A stretch of 64,000 nucleotides of DNA. It comes from Anastatus disparis. Its lineage: Eukaryota > Arthropoda > Insecta > Hymenoptera > Eupelmidae. The notes below the pieces were generated by a model. It did not search any database. It was not told the origin of the DNA and was given only the letters and a program-made list of their open reading frames with translations. How positions within the stretch are numbered: the stretch's first letter is position 1; every line of letters begins with the position of its first letter. Shown here piece after piece: positions 36,455-48,200 of this stretch. The position numbers and the translations under genes were made by a program. Where the stretch lies: assembly GCA_017163975.1 (NCBI GenBank), contig JAFFSR010000374.1:10001-74000 (forward strand), read 5' to 3'.

Positions 36455-36792
36455 CTATTAATAAAATACCGTGAAAATTATTTATGATTCTTAGTAACGA
36501 TCTTGAAGTTATAAAAAAATATACATATTATTAAATTTTTTTAACTCTTGAAATAGTTAAGCATACCATGGAATTGTTTGATAGTGGAAATAAAGCCATT
36601 TTACACGACTAAGCTTATAAATTTTTTTGTGAATAAATACAATAAATCGCACTAATTTATTAATACTAGGCAATTTTTCAGTTTATTAATAAGTTAATTT
36701 AATTAATACTATGATATGCCCTTCAAAAATCACTATTCAATATATTAGAAATTCATAAAGAATCTGAAGAAGTCATAATCATATTTTTTGAT

Positions 36793-37174
36793 ATATGGGG
36801 ATATCCACAAAACTTTTAATTGTCTAGTAACAGGTCATATTACAGCTGTTACTGGGTTACCGCATGATGCACATTGTTTAAACTAGGTTCAAATCTTTTG
36901 TGCTATCCTGTAACTCTATTTCTGATGTATTTTGTAAATGTTTAACAAACGGCGCAGTAGATATTTCTATGAAACATTCATTTTTACACATAAAAAATTA
37001 CCGTAATTTATCTTATGTGTAAATTTACTTTTATAGAATTATCTGCTGCGCCGTTTGTGGCACATTTACAAAATACATCAGAAATAGAGTTACAGGATAG
37101 CACAAAAGATTATAACCTAGTTTAAATAATGACCTGTTACTAGAGAATTTAAAGTTGGATGGATATCCCCATAT
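36793..37174. mobile_element. Foldback MITE with ATATGGGGATATCC ends
   Basis: Starts TATGGGGATATCC and ends GGATATCCCCATA. The arms pair through CTAGTAACAGGTCAT, AACTAGGTT..AATCTTTTGT, ATCCTGTAACTCTATTTCTG and AACGGCGCAG. About 380 bp, no frame. TA-rich flanks fit a Tc1/mariner-type MITE, but the duplication is not certain. Confidence 0.85.
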
Positions 37175-40100
37175 AATACCATAGTGGTACACATGAAATT
37201 GGAAAGGTTCTAAAAATATATAAATTACAATAACTTTTCTGATGAGAATATATTATTCAGATTAATATTATTTTTTAAATTAGATAACATTATTTTTATT
37301 TTTAAGAGCATGACGAGGCTTCCAGTCTTCTAATAATATTTCCAATCCCAAGTTATGAATAAACAATGCGTTTAATAACATTTTTTTGCGACAAAGAAAA
37401 AATTTGTAAGATTCAACTCGAGTGCGGACAACTCAAGAAACCCACGAAAATACTACATAAAAAGTAATAATACAAACTTTCAATGTAACGTATTTTAAGA
37501 TTAGGTTTGTCGAGCTTGATATAATTTCCAATGCAAGTTCATAAAAAATTTACAAGTTTAAATGATTTTTTATTTTAACAAAAACTATTGTATTAACATA
37601 GCTTTAGTGCGGACAAGTCATTATATTTGTTTTTCTCATCCGTGCTGAGTAAGCGGCCTATAGCGCATGCATTTTCGGGGTAGTAAGTAGCTAATAGCGC
37701 GCGCTGCGTGTGTTGTTTTTTGAGGGCGTGTGTTTCACAGCTATGTATAATATTATTTTGTATTAAATCACGTAAATACGTTACATTCTGTAAAATAATG
37801 TCACGCAAAAGCGTTAATTAATGTAAAATCGCAAAGGTTTATACAAGCGCAGCGCCCTCATACTGTATCTCATCGACCATATGATGAATTTTATACTCTA
37901 TCTCGCTTTAACCTCTGACAAAGTAAATCGTATCATCTATTCTTGTATTATTTTTACATTAACGAAATCGTAATTATTCCGTAAAAACGTGAAATTGGTG
38001 AACTAAAAGTATGTAATTTAATTACAAATAATAGTACCAAAAAGTATTGAAATATACTATTGCGAGTCAGTCGTACGGCAGATATGAGAGAGAGAGAGAG
38101 AGTCTCGGGCAATGGCGCTATTCGCTACGCTCGTGCGCCAACTTGCCCTCGTGCGCAATAGTCAACTAAACCTTACTCGTTACACAATATACTATTAATT
38201 TACGAATTTAAAATGATATTAATGAAATAAAAAAAGCAAAACTTGATTGCTGTAGCTCCAACATCAGATAAATATTACGGAAAGAAACATAATGAATCAC
38301 CCAAATTCACAATTTTATAAATTACAACTGAATCACTGGAAAAATAGTTGCATACAATAGATTTTTCCAAATTTTATGAGTAACGGCTTATAATTGAAAT
38401 TTCAATGTCGGAACGATTCGAAAAACTTGAAACATTTATCAATTTTCATTTCATAATAGTTCTTAAACATTCTTTAAAGACCGGAAAAATATTTGTTCCG
38501 ATTCTTTTAGAAATTTTCGGGTCATTTTAACGAGGATATAACTGATGATGATGTAACAAAATTCAACTGCAATAATCACAAATTTTCCAATCGAAAACGT
38601 TTCCATAAATAATTTCCATAACTTTATAATTTCCGCGAAAATAATCATAATCTTCATAATTCTGCAAAAATGACGATTTATATTGACTTTTTCATAAATT
38701 TAAGTAACTTATAGAAATTTTCTCAAATTCAATTTACTTGTTTTTGTCATAAAAAACGAAAGATAATTAGTCTCAAAGCAGACTTAACGTAGGTAAATAT
38801 TATTTTTTTATATACGCTTTTCTTATTTTCGCCTTCATGTCTGTTTGTATGTTTGTCTGTCTGTAATCAAATCTTGCGCGCTCGATTTCAGGCACTTTTT
38901 GACAGATATAAATTCTGACAATTGGCATAGACTTTGGTCTTGGATGACAATACAATAATCAGTTGTCATTTTGGTACCTGGTCATCCAGGTCGATGATAA
39001 TGGGTGTGAAAAGTCATCTCCGAGGAAGTATAAATGGGGAGGCTTTCTTTGGGTCAAGGCGAGTTTCTCGGGGTTTTCAGGGTTGCTAAAACCGAATTTG
39101 AGATCAAACAATTGCCACAAAGTGATGCACGTTGTCCAGAATACGCATGGACGTCGTCTCCGAGGAAGTATAAGTGGGGAGGCTTTCTCTGGGTCGAGGT
39201 GGGTTCCCCGGGGGATTTCGGGTCTGCTCAAACCTAATTCAAGGTTTGAAAGTGAATCTATAATGCATAATAATGATTTAGGATGAAGAGGTCGAACTGG
39301 AGTACCAAGTCGCCGATAACGGATGTACCTGAGTGTAATCTTCGAAAAGTCTGGTTGCAATGTAACTCTAAATGATAATAAAAACAATTTTAACTTAAAA
39401 ATAGAAAATACAAAATTTTAAAAACATGCTTCAAAAATAAAATACAATAATTGAATAAATAGACTAAAAAGTATAAAATAAATAAATTAACTTTTTTTAA
39501 ATTTTTTAAATAATAGTGCTTATTACCTGTATATCGGAATGATGTTTGATGAAAAAATGTTAAAATTATTCACTAATTACAATAGTAATATGCTTTCTCG
39601 AAGTTAAATTTCGCTGGCATTATTCGAACGAAAAATTCATAAATTAGTAGGGATACTACCAAATTTATATGCGAGATGATTTGTATGAATGATCTTTATA
39701 TATGGGTATCGACTACGAGTAAATCAACATATTTCATGGAACTTGCATGAATCTTAAACAATTGTTCTTTTAAAATCTTTTTATTTCCGAGTATTCTCCG
39801 ACCTAATCAAACAACCTTAGAATCGGAATCTAAAAGAATCTCCAAGTTTCATTTGACGTAGTCCCTGCAAATGTCTGTAAACTTCATAATCGGTATGGAA
39901 AATTTCAAAATTCATTCATATAGACGATTTCCAGGTAGCCAGGATCACCTGGATATTGTGAGATGTCATCTCGGGAAACGTACATGTTATTAATAAATAA
40001 TGGCTAAATTTCAAAAGATATTCTTGTAGACAATGTTTATCTTACTCGGAACATCCATGTTTGGCTTGATAACATTTGAAACAACTTCAAAGTAGTTATT

Positions 40101-40240
40101 AAACTATAAGTTGAATTTCAAAAGTTTTAGCTGTAGATGATGTTTAAGTTGTCATTAACACCTAGGTATCCAAAGACGGCGATCGTGGGTACCACAGCAT
40201 AATAAATAACTATTTTTTAAATATTGTCTACATCGATAAG
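37175..40240. other. AT-rich interior of the hAT-like element, no gene seen
   Basis: Some GC-richer islets (about 37610-37740 and 38080-38170, with a (GA)n run at 38088-38101). No frame or RNA gene recognised, except the short tandem duplication listed separately. Confidence 0.5.
39008..39250 (+). repeat. Two-copy tandem duplication of about 150 bp
   Basis: TCTCCGAGGAAGTATAAaTGG occurs at about 39016 and TCTCCGAGGAAGTATAAGTGG at about 39157. Each is followed by GGAGGCTTTCT.TGGGTC and by GGTTTTCAGGG/GGATTTCGGG and a GCT.AAACC.AAT word. Moderately diverged. Confidence 0.8.
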
Positions 40241-40246
40241 GTAAAG

Positions 40247-40249
<3 letters not shown>

Positions 40250-40284
<35 letters not shown>

Positions 40285-40618
40285 TAAATATGTGTTTGTA
40301 TGTGTGAGCATGTGCGTGTGCGTATGAGTTGAAATTAAATGTTCCATATAAACTTGAATAAACCTGTGTGTGTACGTGCGATTCTACATGAAATGTCCCT
40401 TATGTATATATATATATGTTTATATCATGCTTGTAAGTCGACATGAAAAGTCCCACGTACATGATCGCGTGTGTGCATGCGTGAGAATTGACATGAAACG
40501 TCTCATATATATAAACCTAAGGGTACTTAGATAGGTGTGTAGAAGTTGTCATGAAATGTTCCATATATATATAGAAAAACCTGTGCTTGCGAGTACGTGC
40601 AAGTTGACATGAAATGTC

Positions 40619-40670
<52 letters not shown>

Positions 40671-41198
40671 AAAATTGCGGGTGAACGTGAGCAATTTGAT
40701 ATGAAATGGACCATATATACATATGCAAAAACCTGTCAGTAAGGTCGTACATGAGTTGACATGAAGAGTCGCATGTATATAAAAGCGTGTACGCATGAAT
40801 GCAAATTGACATGAAACGTCGCATATATGTAAACCTGAAGGAACTCGGATGGGTGTGTGAGAGTTGTCATGAAATGTTCCATATATATAGAAAAGCCTGT
40901 GATTATGAGTACATACGAGTTGACATGAAATGTCCCATATATATATATAATCCTGTGTGTGTGCCTGCGCATTGGCATGAAATGTCCCATATATATAAAC
41001 CTGTATGTACGTGCGTTGAAATTTACAGAAAAAATCCCATGTATATCAACGTGTGTGTGCATGAATGAAAATTGACACGAAACGTCCCATGTATGAAAAC
41101 CTGAGAACTCGGATAGGTGTGTGAGAGTTGTCATGAAATGTTCCATATATATAGATAAGCATGTGATTATGAGTATGTACAAGTTGACATGAAATGTC

Positions 41199-41235
<37 letters not shown>

Positions 41236-41353
41236 GCTGTGTGTGTGTGTATGTGTTTGTGCGCATTGGCATGAAATGTCCCATATATATAAACCTGTCT
41301 GTGGGTGCTTTCTAATTGACGTGGAATGTCCCACGTATGTATGTATATGTATG

Positions 41354-41416
<63 letters not shown>

Positions 41417-41525
41417 ACTTGTCTGTATGTGTGCGTTTGGGTCGACACGAAATATTGCATATATATGAGCCCAGGTGCGTATGTATGTGCGCGTCCACAT
41501 CTGTTTTTCTATATACATATATATG
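40250..41525 (-). repeat. Right array of GACATGAAATGTCCC units (mirror of the left array)
   Basis: Same units as 31760-33655 in opposite orientation (TTGACATGAAATGTCCCATA and ATGTTCCATATATATAGAAA), with (TA)n tracts at about 40252-40280, 40620-40661, 41200-41232 and 41357-41414. Confidence 0.88.
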
Positions 41526-41559
41526 ATAAAAATTCCTTTAAAACGTTTAATTAAAAAGG

Positions 41560-42130
41560 AATTATGGAATTTTTAATTAAAGCCCTCGAATTCACAAATC
41601 ATAATCATAACTGACGCTCTTTCAATTCACGATTACATTTTGATTTTTTAATTGAAATTTATTTAATTAAGGATTCCTTTTGATTTTGGAATTAAAGCCC
41701 TTTCAATTCACGATTACATTTTGATTTCTTAATTGAAATTTATTCAATTAAGAATTCCTTTTCATTTTGGAATTAAAGCCCTTTCAATTCACGATTACAT
41801 TTTGATTTCTTAATTGAAATTTATTTAATTAAGGATTCCTTTTGATTTTGGAATTAAAGCCCTTTCAATTCACGATTAAATTTTGATTTCTTAATTGAAA
41901 TTTATTTAATTAAGAATATCTTTTGATTTTGTAATTAAAGCCCTTTCAATTCACGATTACATTTTGATTTCTTAATTGAAATTTATTTAATTAAGAATTC
42001 CTTTTGATTTTTTAATTAAAGCCTTTTTAATTCACGATTAGATTTTGATTTGTTAATTAAAATATTTTTAATTATTAATTTAAAAGGAATTGTTAATTAA
42101 ATAAAACTCTAATTACGAATTCAAAAAGGA
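41560..42130 (-). repeat. Right subterminal tandem repeat, inverted copy of the left one
   Basis: AGCCCTTTCAATTCACGATT recurs about every 80 bp from about 41610 to 42040, the reverse complement of the left 81-83-bp unit. Confidence 0.9.
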
Positions 42131-42185
42131 TTTGTGAATTAAAATTTATTTAAAGCCCAAAATGATTTAAATATTTGCAACCCTG

Positions 42186-42193
42186 GAGACGGT
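42186..42193. repeat. Target site duplication, right copy (GAGACGGT)
   Basis: Perfect match to 31113-31120, directly after the terminal GCAACCCTG. Confidence 0.95.
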
Positions 42194-44143
42194 TGTGTGA
42201 AGAGGTGGACCGCGACCCCTGGGGTATGGGCTACAAGCTGTTTACCCAGAAACTGGGGGCTCTTGGTCTTTCAGAACACAAAGACGGACAATTGATGGCG
42301 ACGATAGTAGACGGGCTGTTCCCAAACCATCCGGTTACGGAGGGGCCAGTCGACTACCGGAGCCAAGCAGTTCCGGAGTTCACGGAGGCAGAATTGCTGG
42401 AAGCTATTGCCTCTTTGAGACCCGGAAAAGCGCCAGGACCGGACGGCATTCCAGAAGAGATTCTCCGGCAGATCGCCTTGGGCAGGCCACGTCTTCTCCT
42501 GGACATGTACAACGAATGTTTGCGGACGGGGATCTTTAGCACGCGTTGGAAAAAGGTCAGACTGGTTCTCCTCTACAAAGGAAAGGGAGAGCCAAATGCG
42601 CCTAATTCCTACAGGCCATTGTGCCTCTTAGACACGGCAGGAAAGACATTAGAACTTCTACTGAAAAACAGACTGACGAAAGCAGTGGACAGGGCAGGAG
42701 GACTCTCGGACAACCAGTATGGCTTCCGCAAAGGCCGATCGACGGTGGATGCCGTGCGGGAAGTTCTTGAGCCTTCTAAAAGGACGGCATTGATGGACCA
42801 CAGACAAAGACCGGTGGTACTGCTTGGCACGCTGAACGCAAAGAACGCCTTCAACAGCGCCAGGTTCTCCAATATCCTCAAGGCCTATAGGTCTTTCGGG
42901 GTGCCGGATTACCTGATGAGGATAATGGAGGATTATTTGCGTAACAGATGCATAACGTCCGAGACGACGGAAGGACAGATACGTAGACCAATAACCGCGG
43001 GGGTCGCGCAGGGTTCGATACTGGGACCAGACTTTTGGAACGTGGACTATGACAGCTTGCTAAGACTGGAGATGCCTGAGGGCGCGTCACTCGTCGCTTA
43101 CGCAGACGACGTGGCGGTAGTGATCGTCCAAAGGACTACAGAATTAGCACAACTGACACTGGACAGAGTCATGAGGCGAGTCGAAAGGTGGATGACAGAA
43201 CACGGACTGTCATCGGGCACTGAACAAGACGGAACTGATGTTACTGACGGGAAGGCGTATACCGACGCTCATTCCCATGACAGTAGGTACAGAAAGGACG
43301 GAGACGGTAGGATTCCTCAAATACCTAGGAGTCACTCTGGATACCAGGCTTACTTTTTGGCAACATATCCAGAGGGTGGCCGACAAAGCGACTAGACTGA
43401 CGTCCTCGCTGGGCCGCCTTATGGCAAATACGTACGGACCGAGACAGAGCAAGAAACTGCTCCTGATGACGACGACCCACTCGATCATGTGGTACGGGGC
43501 GGAAATATGGGCCGACGCGCTTCGCGTCTGGAAGTACCGAAAGCGACTGACGGACGTACAGAGATGGGGAGCGCTTCGGATAGCGTGCGCCTACCGGACG
43601 GTCTCTGCGGAGGCCGTAATGGTGATTGCAAGCGTAATCCCTATAGATCTTCTTGCGCTGGAGCGCAACCGGATCTATGAAAGAAGCGCTGAAACAGGAC
43701 GGACAGAAGCGGCAGTTCGGGAAAGAGACCTGACAATGACGTTATGGAGTAAACGTTGGACGAGAGACGGAACGGGAGCATGGACCAGACGTCTGATCAG
43801 GGACCTGAGACAGTGGACGCAACGGACTTTTGGGGAGGTGGATTTTTACCTTACCCAATTCTTGACCGGACACGGCTACTTCAGACTGTACCTGCACCTG
43901 AGAGGAAAGGTACAGCATGCGGGCTGTACCTACTGCGGACATGACATGGACGACGCTGAGCATACGTTCTTCGAATGCTCACGTTGGGACTTCGACAGAC
44001 GAACGCTACGGAGACAGATTGGAGACCTCACACCAGACAATGTTGTGGACTGGATGCTGGAGGAGGTCCAAAACTGGGCTTCAATGGTGACCTTTGTCAC
44101 AGTCGTCCTTAAAGCGAAGAAAGAGGATGGATGTTTAATGTGA

Positions 44144-45212
44144 ATAAATGAATAAGTGAATGGATGAGGAATACAAATACGCAGGGAGACAAATGTCTTT
44201 GGGCCTAGCAACCCCACGTACCCAAGCTGAGTGAATGGTATACGGAGTCTGTGGATGAAAGTAAGAGTGGTAATGTTTGAATACGCAGGGGGACTACACA
44301 GTCCATGGGCCTAGCAACCCCACGTACCCGAGCTGAATGAATGATAAATTGGATGTGTGGATGAAAGTATTGATGAAAATGTGTGAATACGCAGGGGGAC
44401 TGAAAAGTCCTTAAGCTCAGCGACCCCACGTACCCGAGCTAAGTGAATGGTGAAATGAGTGTGTGGATAAAGGAGAGAATGGAGATGCTTGCACACGCAG
44501 GGGGACTGCACAGTCCTTGGGCCTAGCGAACCCACGTACCCGAGCTAAGTGAGTGAATGGTATACTGAATGTGTGGATGGAAGCGTGCAAAAAAATGTAC
44601 GAATACGCAGGGGGACTGCACAGTCCATGGGCCTAGCGACCCCACGTGCCCGAGCTGAGTGAGTGAGCGATATACTGGATGTGTGGGTTAATGAGAGGAT
44701 GAAAATGTGCGAATACGCAGGGGGACTGAAAAGTCCTTGGCCTCAGCGACCCCACGTACCCGAACTAAGTGCGAATAGAGGAGTGAAAGGAAGGATGAAA
44801 GGCAAATGTATGCATGTTTGGACGTATGAATGGACACGGCCTAGTGCCTGGACGGACGGACAAAATGAGCGACAATGGACAAGACCGCAGCGTGAAGTAA
44901 TGCTAACGCAGTCCCAAGCTGCGGCTCTGTATGGTGGACGTTACGGATCCCTTCCCGTGTAAGTGAGGCATTTTCTTGCTTCCCTTCCGCGACCAGGGTA
45001 AGAGGGTTTAGACGGTCACTGCCTGTGGATGCCTCGGGGGCAAATGCGAACCTACCAGGTTTCTTTCTCCCTCCAGGCTGACGCAGCGTCAGAATCCCGT
45101 CGCACCAGTGACGCGCACTGCAGTTGGGGTAATCCAGCTGCAGCCCACGTCGCTGTAGGTCTGAAAGCAAATTTACCTGTTCTTTCACCACCAAAAAAAG
45201 AAAAAAAAAAAA
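44144..45212 (+). other. 3' UTR of the R1-like LINE with a minisatellite of about 107 bp, and poly-A
   Basis: Six imperfect units from about 44165 to 44790. Each holds AATACGCAGGGGGACT, CAGTCC.TGGGCCTAGC and GACCCCACGTACCCGAGCT followed by a GTGAATG-rich spacer; landmarks lie near 44174, 44279, 44386, 44492, 44601 and 44711. The remaining 400 bases end with CACCACCA and an A-rich tail, and correspond in arrangement to the 3' end of the gag-only element at 5831-6234. Confidence 0.85.
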
Positions 45213-48200
45213 TATCACCACTACTAAAGTTCAAAGTAATTACTATGGCTATGTAGTAATTACTACAGTTATGTACTGACAATTATAGCTTTATAGTTAT
45301 CGCTATTGTTATGCGGTCATTACTATAGTTTTGTACTATTTACTATAGTTATGTAGTATAAGCTATAGATATGTAGTGATTACTATAGCCATGTACTGAC
45401 AACTATAGCTTTATAGTTATCGCTATTATTACGCAGTCATTACCATAGTTTTGTACTATATACTATGGTTTTCTAGTATAAGCAATAATTATGTAGTGAT
45501 TACTATAGTTATGTAGCGACAACTATAGCTTTATAGTTATCGCTATTGTTATGCAGTCATTACTATAGTATTGTAGTATTTACTATAGTTTTGTAGTATA
45601 AGCTATAGTTATGTAGTGATTACTGTAGTTATGTAGTGACAACTATAGATTTATAGTTATCGCTATTGTTATGCAGTCATTACTATAGTTTTGTACTATT
45701 TACTATAGTTTTGTAGTATAAGCTATAGTTATATAGTGATTACTATATTTATGTAGTGACAACTATAGCTGTATAGTTATCGCTATTGTTATGCAGTCAC
45801 TACTATAGTTTTGTAATATTTACTATAGTTTTGTAGTATGAGCTTTAGTTTTGTAGCGATTACAATAGTTATGTACTGGCAACTATAGCTTTATAGTTTT
45901 CGCTATTGATATGCCGTCATAACCATAGTTTTGTACTATGTACTATAGTTTTCTAGTATACGCTATAGTTATGTAGTTATTACGATAGTTATGTAGTGAC
46001 AACGATAGCTTTATAGTTATCGCTATTGTTATGCAGTCATTACTATAGTTTTGTACTATTTACTATAGTTTTGTACTATTTACTATAGTAATGTAGTATA
46101 AGCTATAGATATGTAGTGATTACTATAGCCATGTACTGACAACTATAGCTTTATAGTTATCGCTATTATTACGCAGTCATTACCATAGTTTTGTACTATA
46201 TACTATGGTTTTCTAGTATAAGCAATAATTATGTAGTGATTACTATAGTTATGTAGTGACAACTATAGCTTTATAGTTATCGCTATTGTTATGCAGTCAT
46301 TCCTATAGTATTGTAGTATTTACTGTAGTTTTGTAGTATAGTTATGTAGTGATTACTGTAGTTATGTAGTGACAACTATAGCTGTATAGTTATCGCTATT
46401 GTTATGCAGTCACTACTATAGTTTTGTAATATTTACTATAGTTTTGTAGTATGAGCTTTAGTTTTGTAGTGATTACAATAGTTATGTACTGGCAACTATA
46501 GCTTTATAGTTTTTGCTATTGATATGCCGTCATAACCATAGTTTTGTACTATTTACTATAGTTTTGTAGTATAAGCTATAGTTATGTAGTGATTACTATA
46601 ATTATGTACTGGCAACTTTTGCTTTATAGTTATCGCTATTGTTATGCAGTCATTACCATTGTTTTGTACTATTTACTATAGTTTTCTAGTATAAGCTATA
46701 GTTATGTAGTGATTACTATAGTTATGTAGTGACAACTGTAGCTTTATAGTTATCGCTATTGTTATGCAGTCATTAATATAGTCTTGTACTATTTTCTATA
46801 GTTTCGTAGTATGAGCTATAGTTCTGTAGTGATTACTATACTTATGTAGTGACAACTACAGCTTTATAGTCATCGCTACTGTTATGCAGTCATTACTATA
46901 GTTTTGTACTATTGAGTATAATTTTGTAGCATAAGCTATAGTTATGTAGTGATTACTATAGTTATGTACTGACAACTATAGCTTCTTAGTAATCACTCTT
47001 ATTATGCAGTCATTACCATAGTTTCGTACTATTTACTATAGTCTTCTAGTATAAGCTATAGTTATGTAGTGATTAGTGTTATGTAGTGACAACTAGTTAT
47101 GTAGTGACAACTATAGCTTTATAGTTATAGCTATTGTTATGCAGTCATTATTATAGTTTTGTACTATTCACTATAGTTTTGTAGTATAAGCTATATTTAT
47201 GTAGTGATTACTATAGTTATGTACTGAAAACTATAGCTTTATAGTTATCGCTATTGTTATGCAGTCATTACTATAGTTATGTGGTTATCGCTATAATTAT
47301 ATCGCCATCACTACAGTTCATAGTAATTACTATAGCTATGTTGTGATTACTATACTTATGTAGTGACAACTATAGCTTTATAGTTATCGCGTTCGTTATG
47401 TAGTCATTATTATAGTTTTGTAGTATAAGCAATAGTTATGTAGTAATTACTATGATTACGTACTGGCAACTATAGCTTTATAGTTATCACTATTGTTATG
47501 CAGTCATTACCATAGTTTTGTAGTATTTACTATAGTTTTGTAGTATAAACTATAGTTCTATAGTGATTACTATATGTATGTAGTGACAACTATAGCTTTA
47601 TAGTTATCGCTATTGTCATGCAGTCATTACTATAGTTTTGTACTATTAAGTATAGTTTTGTAGCATAAGCCATAGTTATGTGGTGATTACTATAGTTATG
47701 TTGTGACAACTATAGCTTTATAGTTATCGCTACTGTTATGCAGTCATTACTATAGTTTTGTACTAATAATTATAATTTTGTAGCATAAGCTATAGTTATG
47801 TAGTGATTACTATAGTTATGTACTGACAACTATAGCTTCGTAATTATCACTTTTATTATGCAGTCATTACCATAGTTTTGTACTATTTACTATAGTTTTC
47901 TAGTATAAGCTATAGTTATGTAGTGATTACCATAGTTATGTAGTGACAAATATAGCTTCATAGTTATCGCTATTGTTATGCAGTCATCACCATAGTTTTG
48001 TACTATTTACTATAGCTTTCTAGTATAAGCTATAGTTATGTAGTGATTACGATAGTTATGTAGTGACAACGATAGCTTTATAGTTATCGCTATTGTTATG
48101 CATTCATTACTATAGTTTTGTACTATTTACTATAGTTTTGTACTATTTACTATAGTTTTGTAGTATAAGCTATAGTTATGTAGTGATTACTATAATTATG

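Larger units (their letters stand above)
31121..42185. mobile_element. Giant (11,065 bp) non-autonomous hAT-like element with mirrored repeat arms
   Basis: Terminal inverted repeats CAGGGTTGC/GCAACCCTG and an 8-bp duplication GAGACGGT, both typical of the hAT superfamily. Each end carries an 81-83-bp tandem repeat, then a long array of GGGACATTTCATGTC units; the same arrays occur in inverted orientation at the other end. The middle (about 33660-40240) is AT-rich and has no transposase frame. It contains a SINE, two foldbacks and a small tandem duplication that entered later or were carried along. It must have been mobilised in trans. The length is extraordinary for a non-autonomous hAT. Confidence 0.85.
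30079..44143 (+). pseudogene. LINE ORF2 (endonuclease-RT) interrupted by the 11-kb hAT-like insertion
   Basis: The endonuclease lies in 30079-31120 (LQVNLNRCEA, SEQYRDL, AGDFNSRAIEWG, SDHQCIAFEV). After the insertion the gene resumes at 42194 and reads DPWGMGYKLF, matching DPWGMAYKIV at the same place in the first element. RT motifs follow: GKAPGPDGIPEEI, AGVAQGSILGP and YADD (about 43099). Motif A reads LNAKNAFNS: the catalytic aspartate is replaced by asparagine (AAC at 42835-42837), whereas the first element has VDAKNAFNS. A frameshift near 43213-43240 separates the rest of the RT and the C-terminal CTYCGHDMDDAEHTFFEC motif (frame open to 44143). It is inactive on three counts. Confidence 0.85.
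28851..45212 (+). mobile_element. 5'-truncated R1-like LINE inserted in the satellite, itself split by a hAT-like element
   Basis: ORF1 (from 28851), ORF2 (from 30079), 3' UTR and poly-A (to 45212), with 31121-42185 inserted in ORF2. The satellite lies on both sides; the left flank reads TATCGCCACCACT and the right flank TATCACCACTACT, an imperfect target duplication. ORF1 is shorter at its N-terminus than the 522-residue homologue at 6235-7803, and the element opens in mid-frame, so it is truncated by about 100 codons plus the 5' UTR. Without the hAT insertion it would be about 5.3 kb. High GC relative to the array. Confidence 0.85.
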
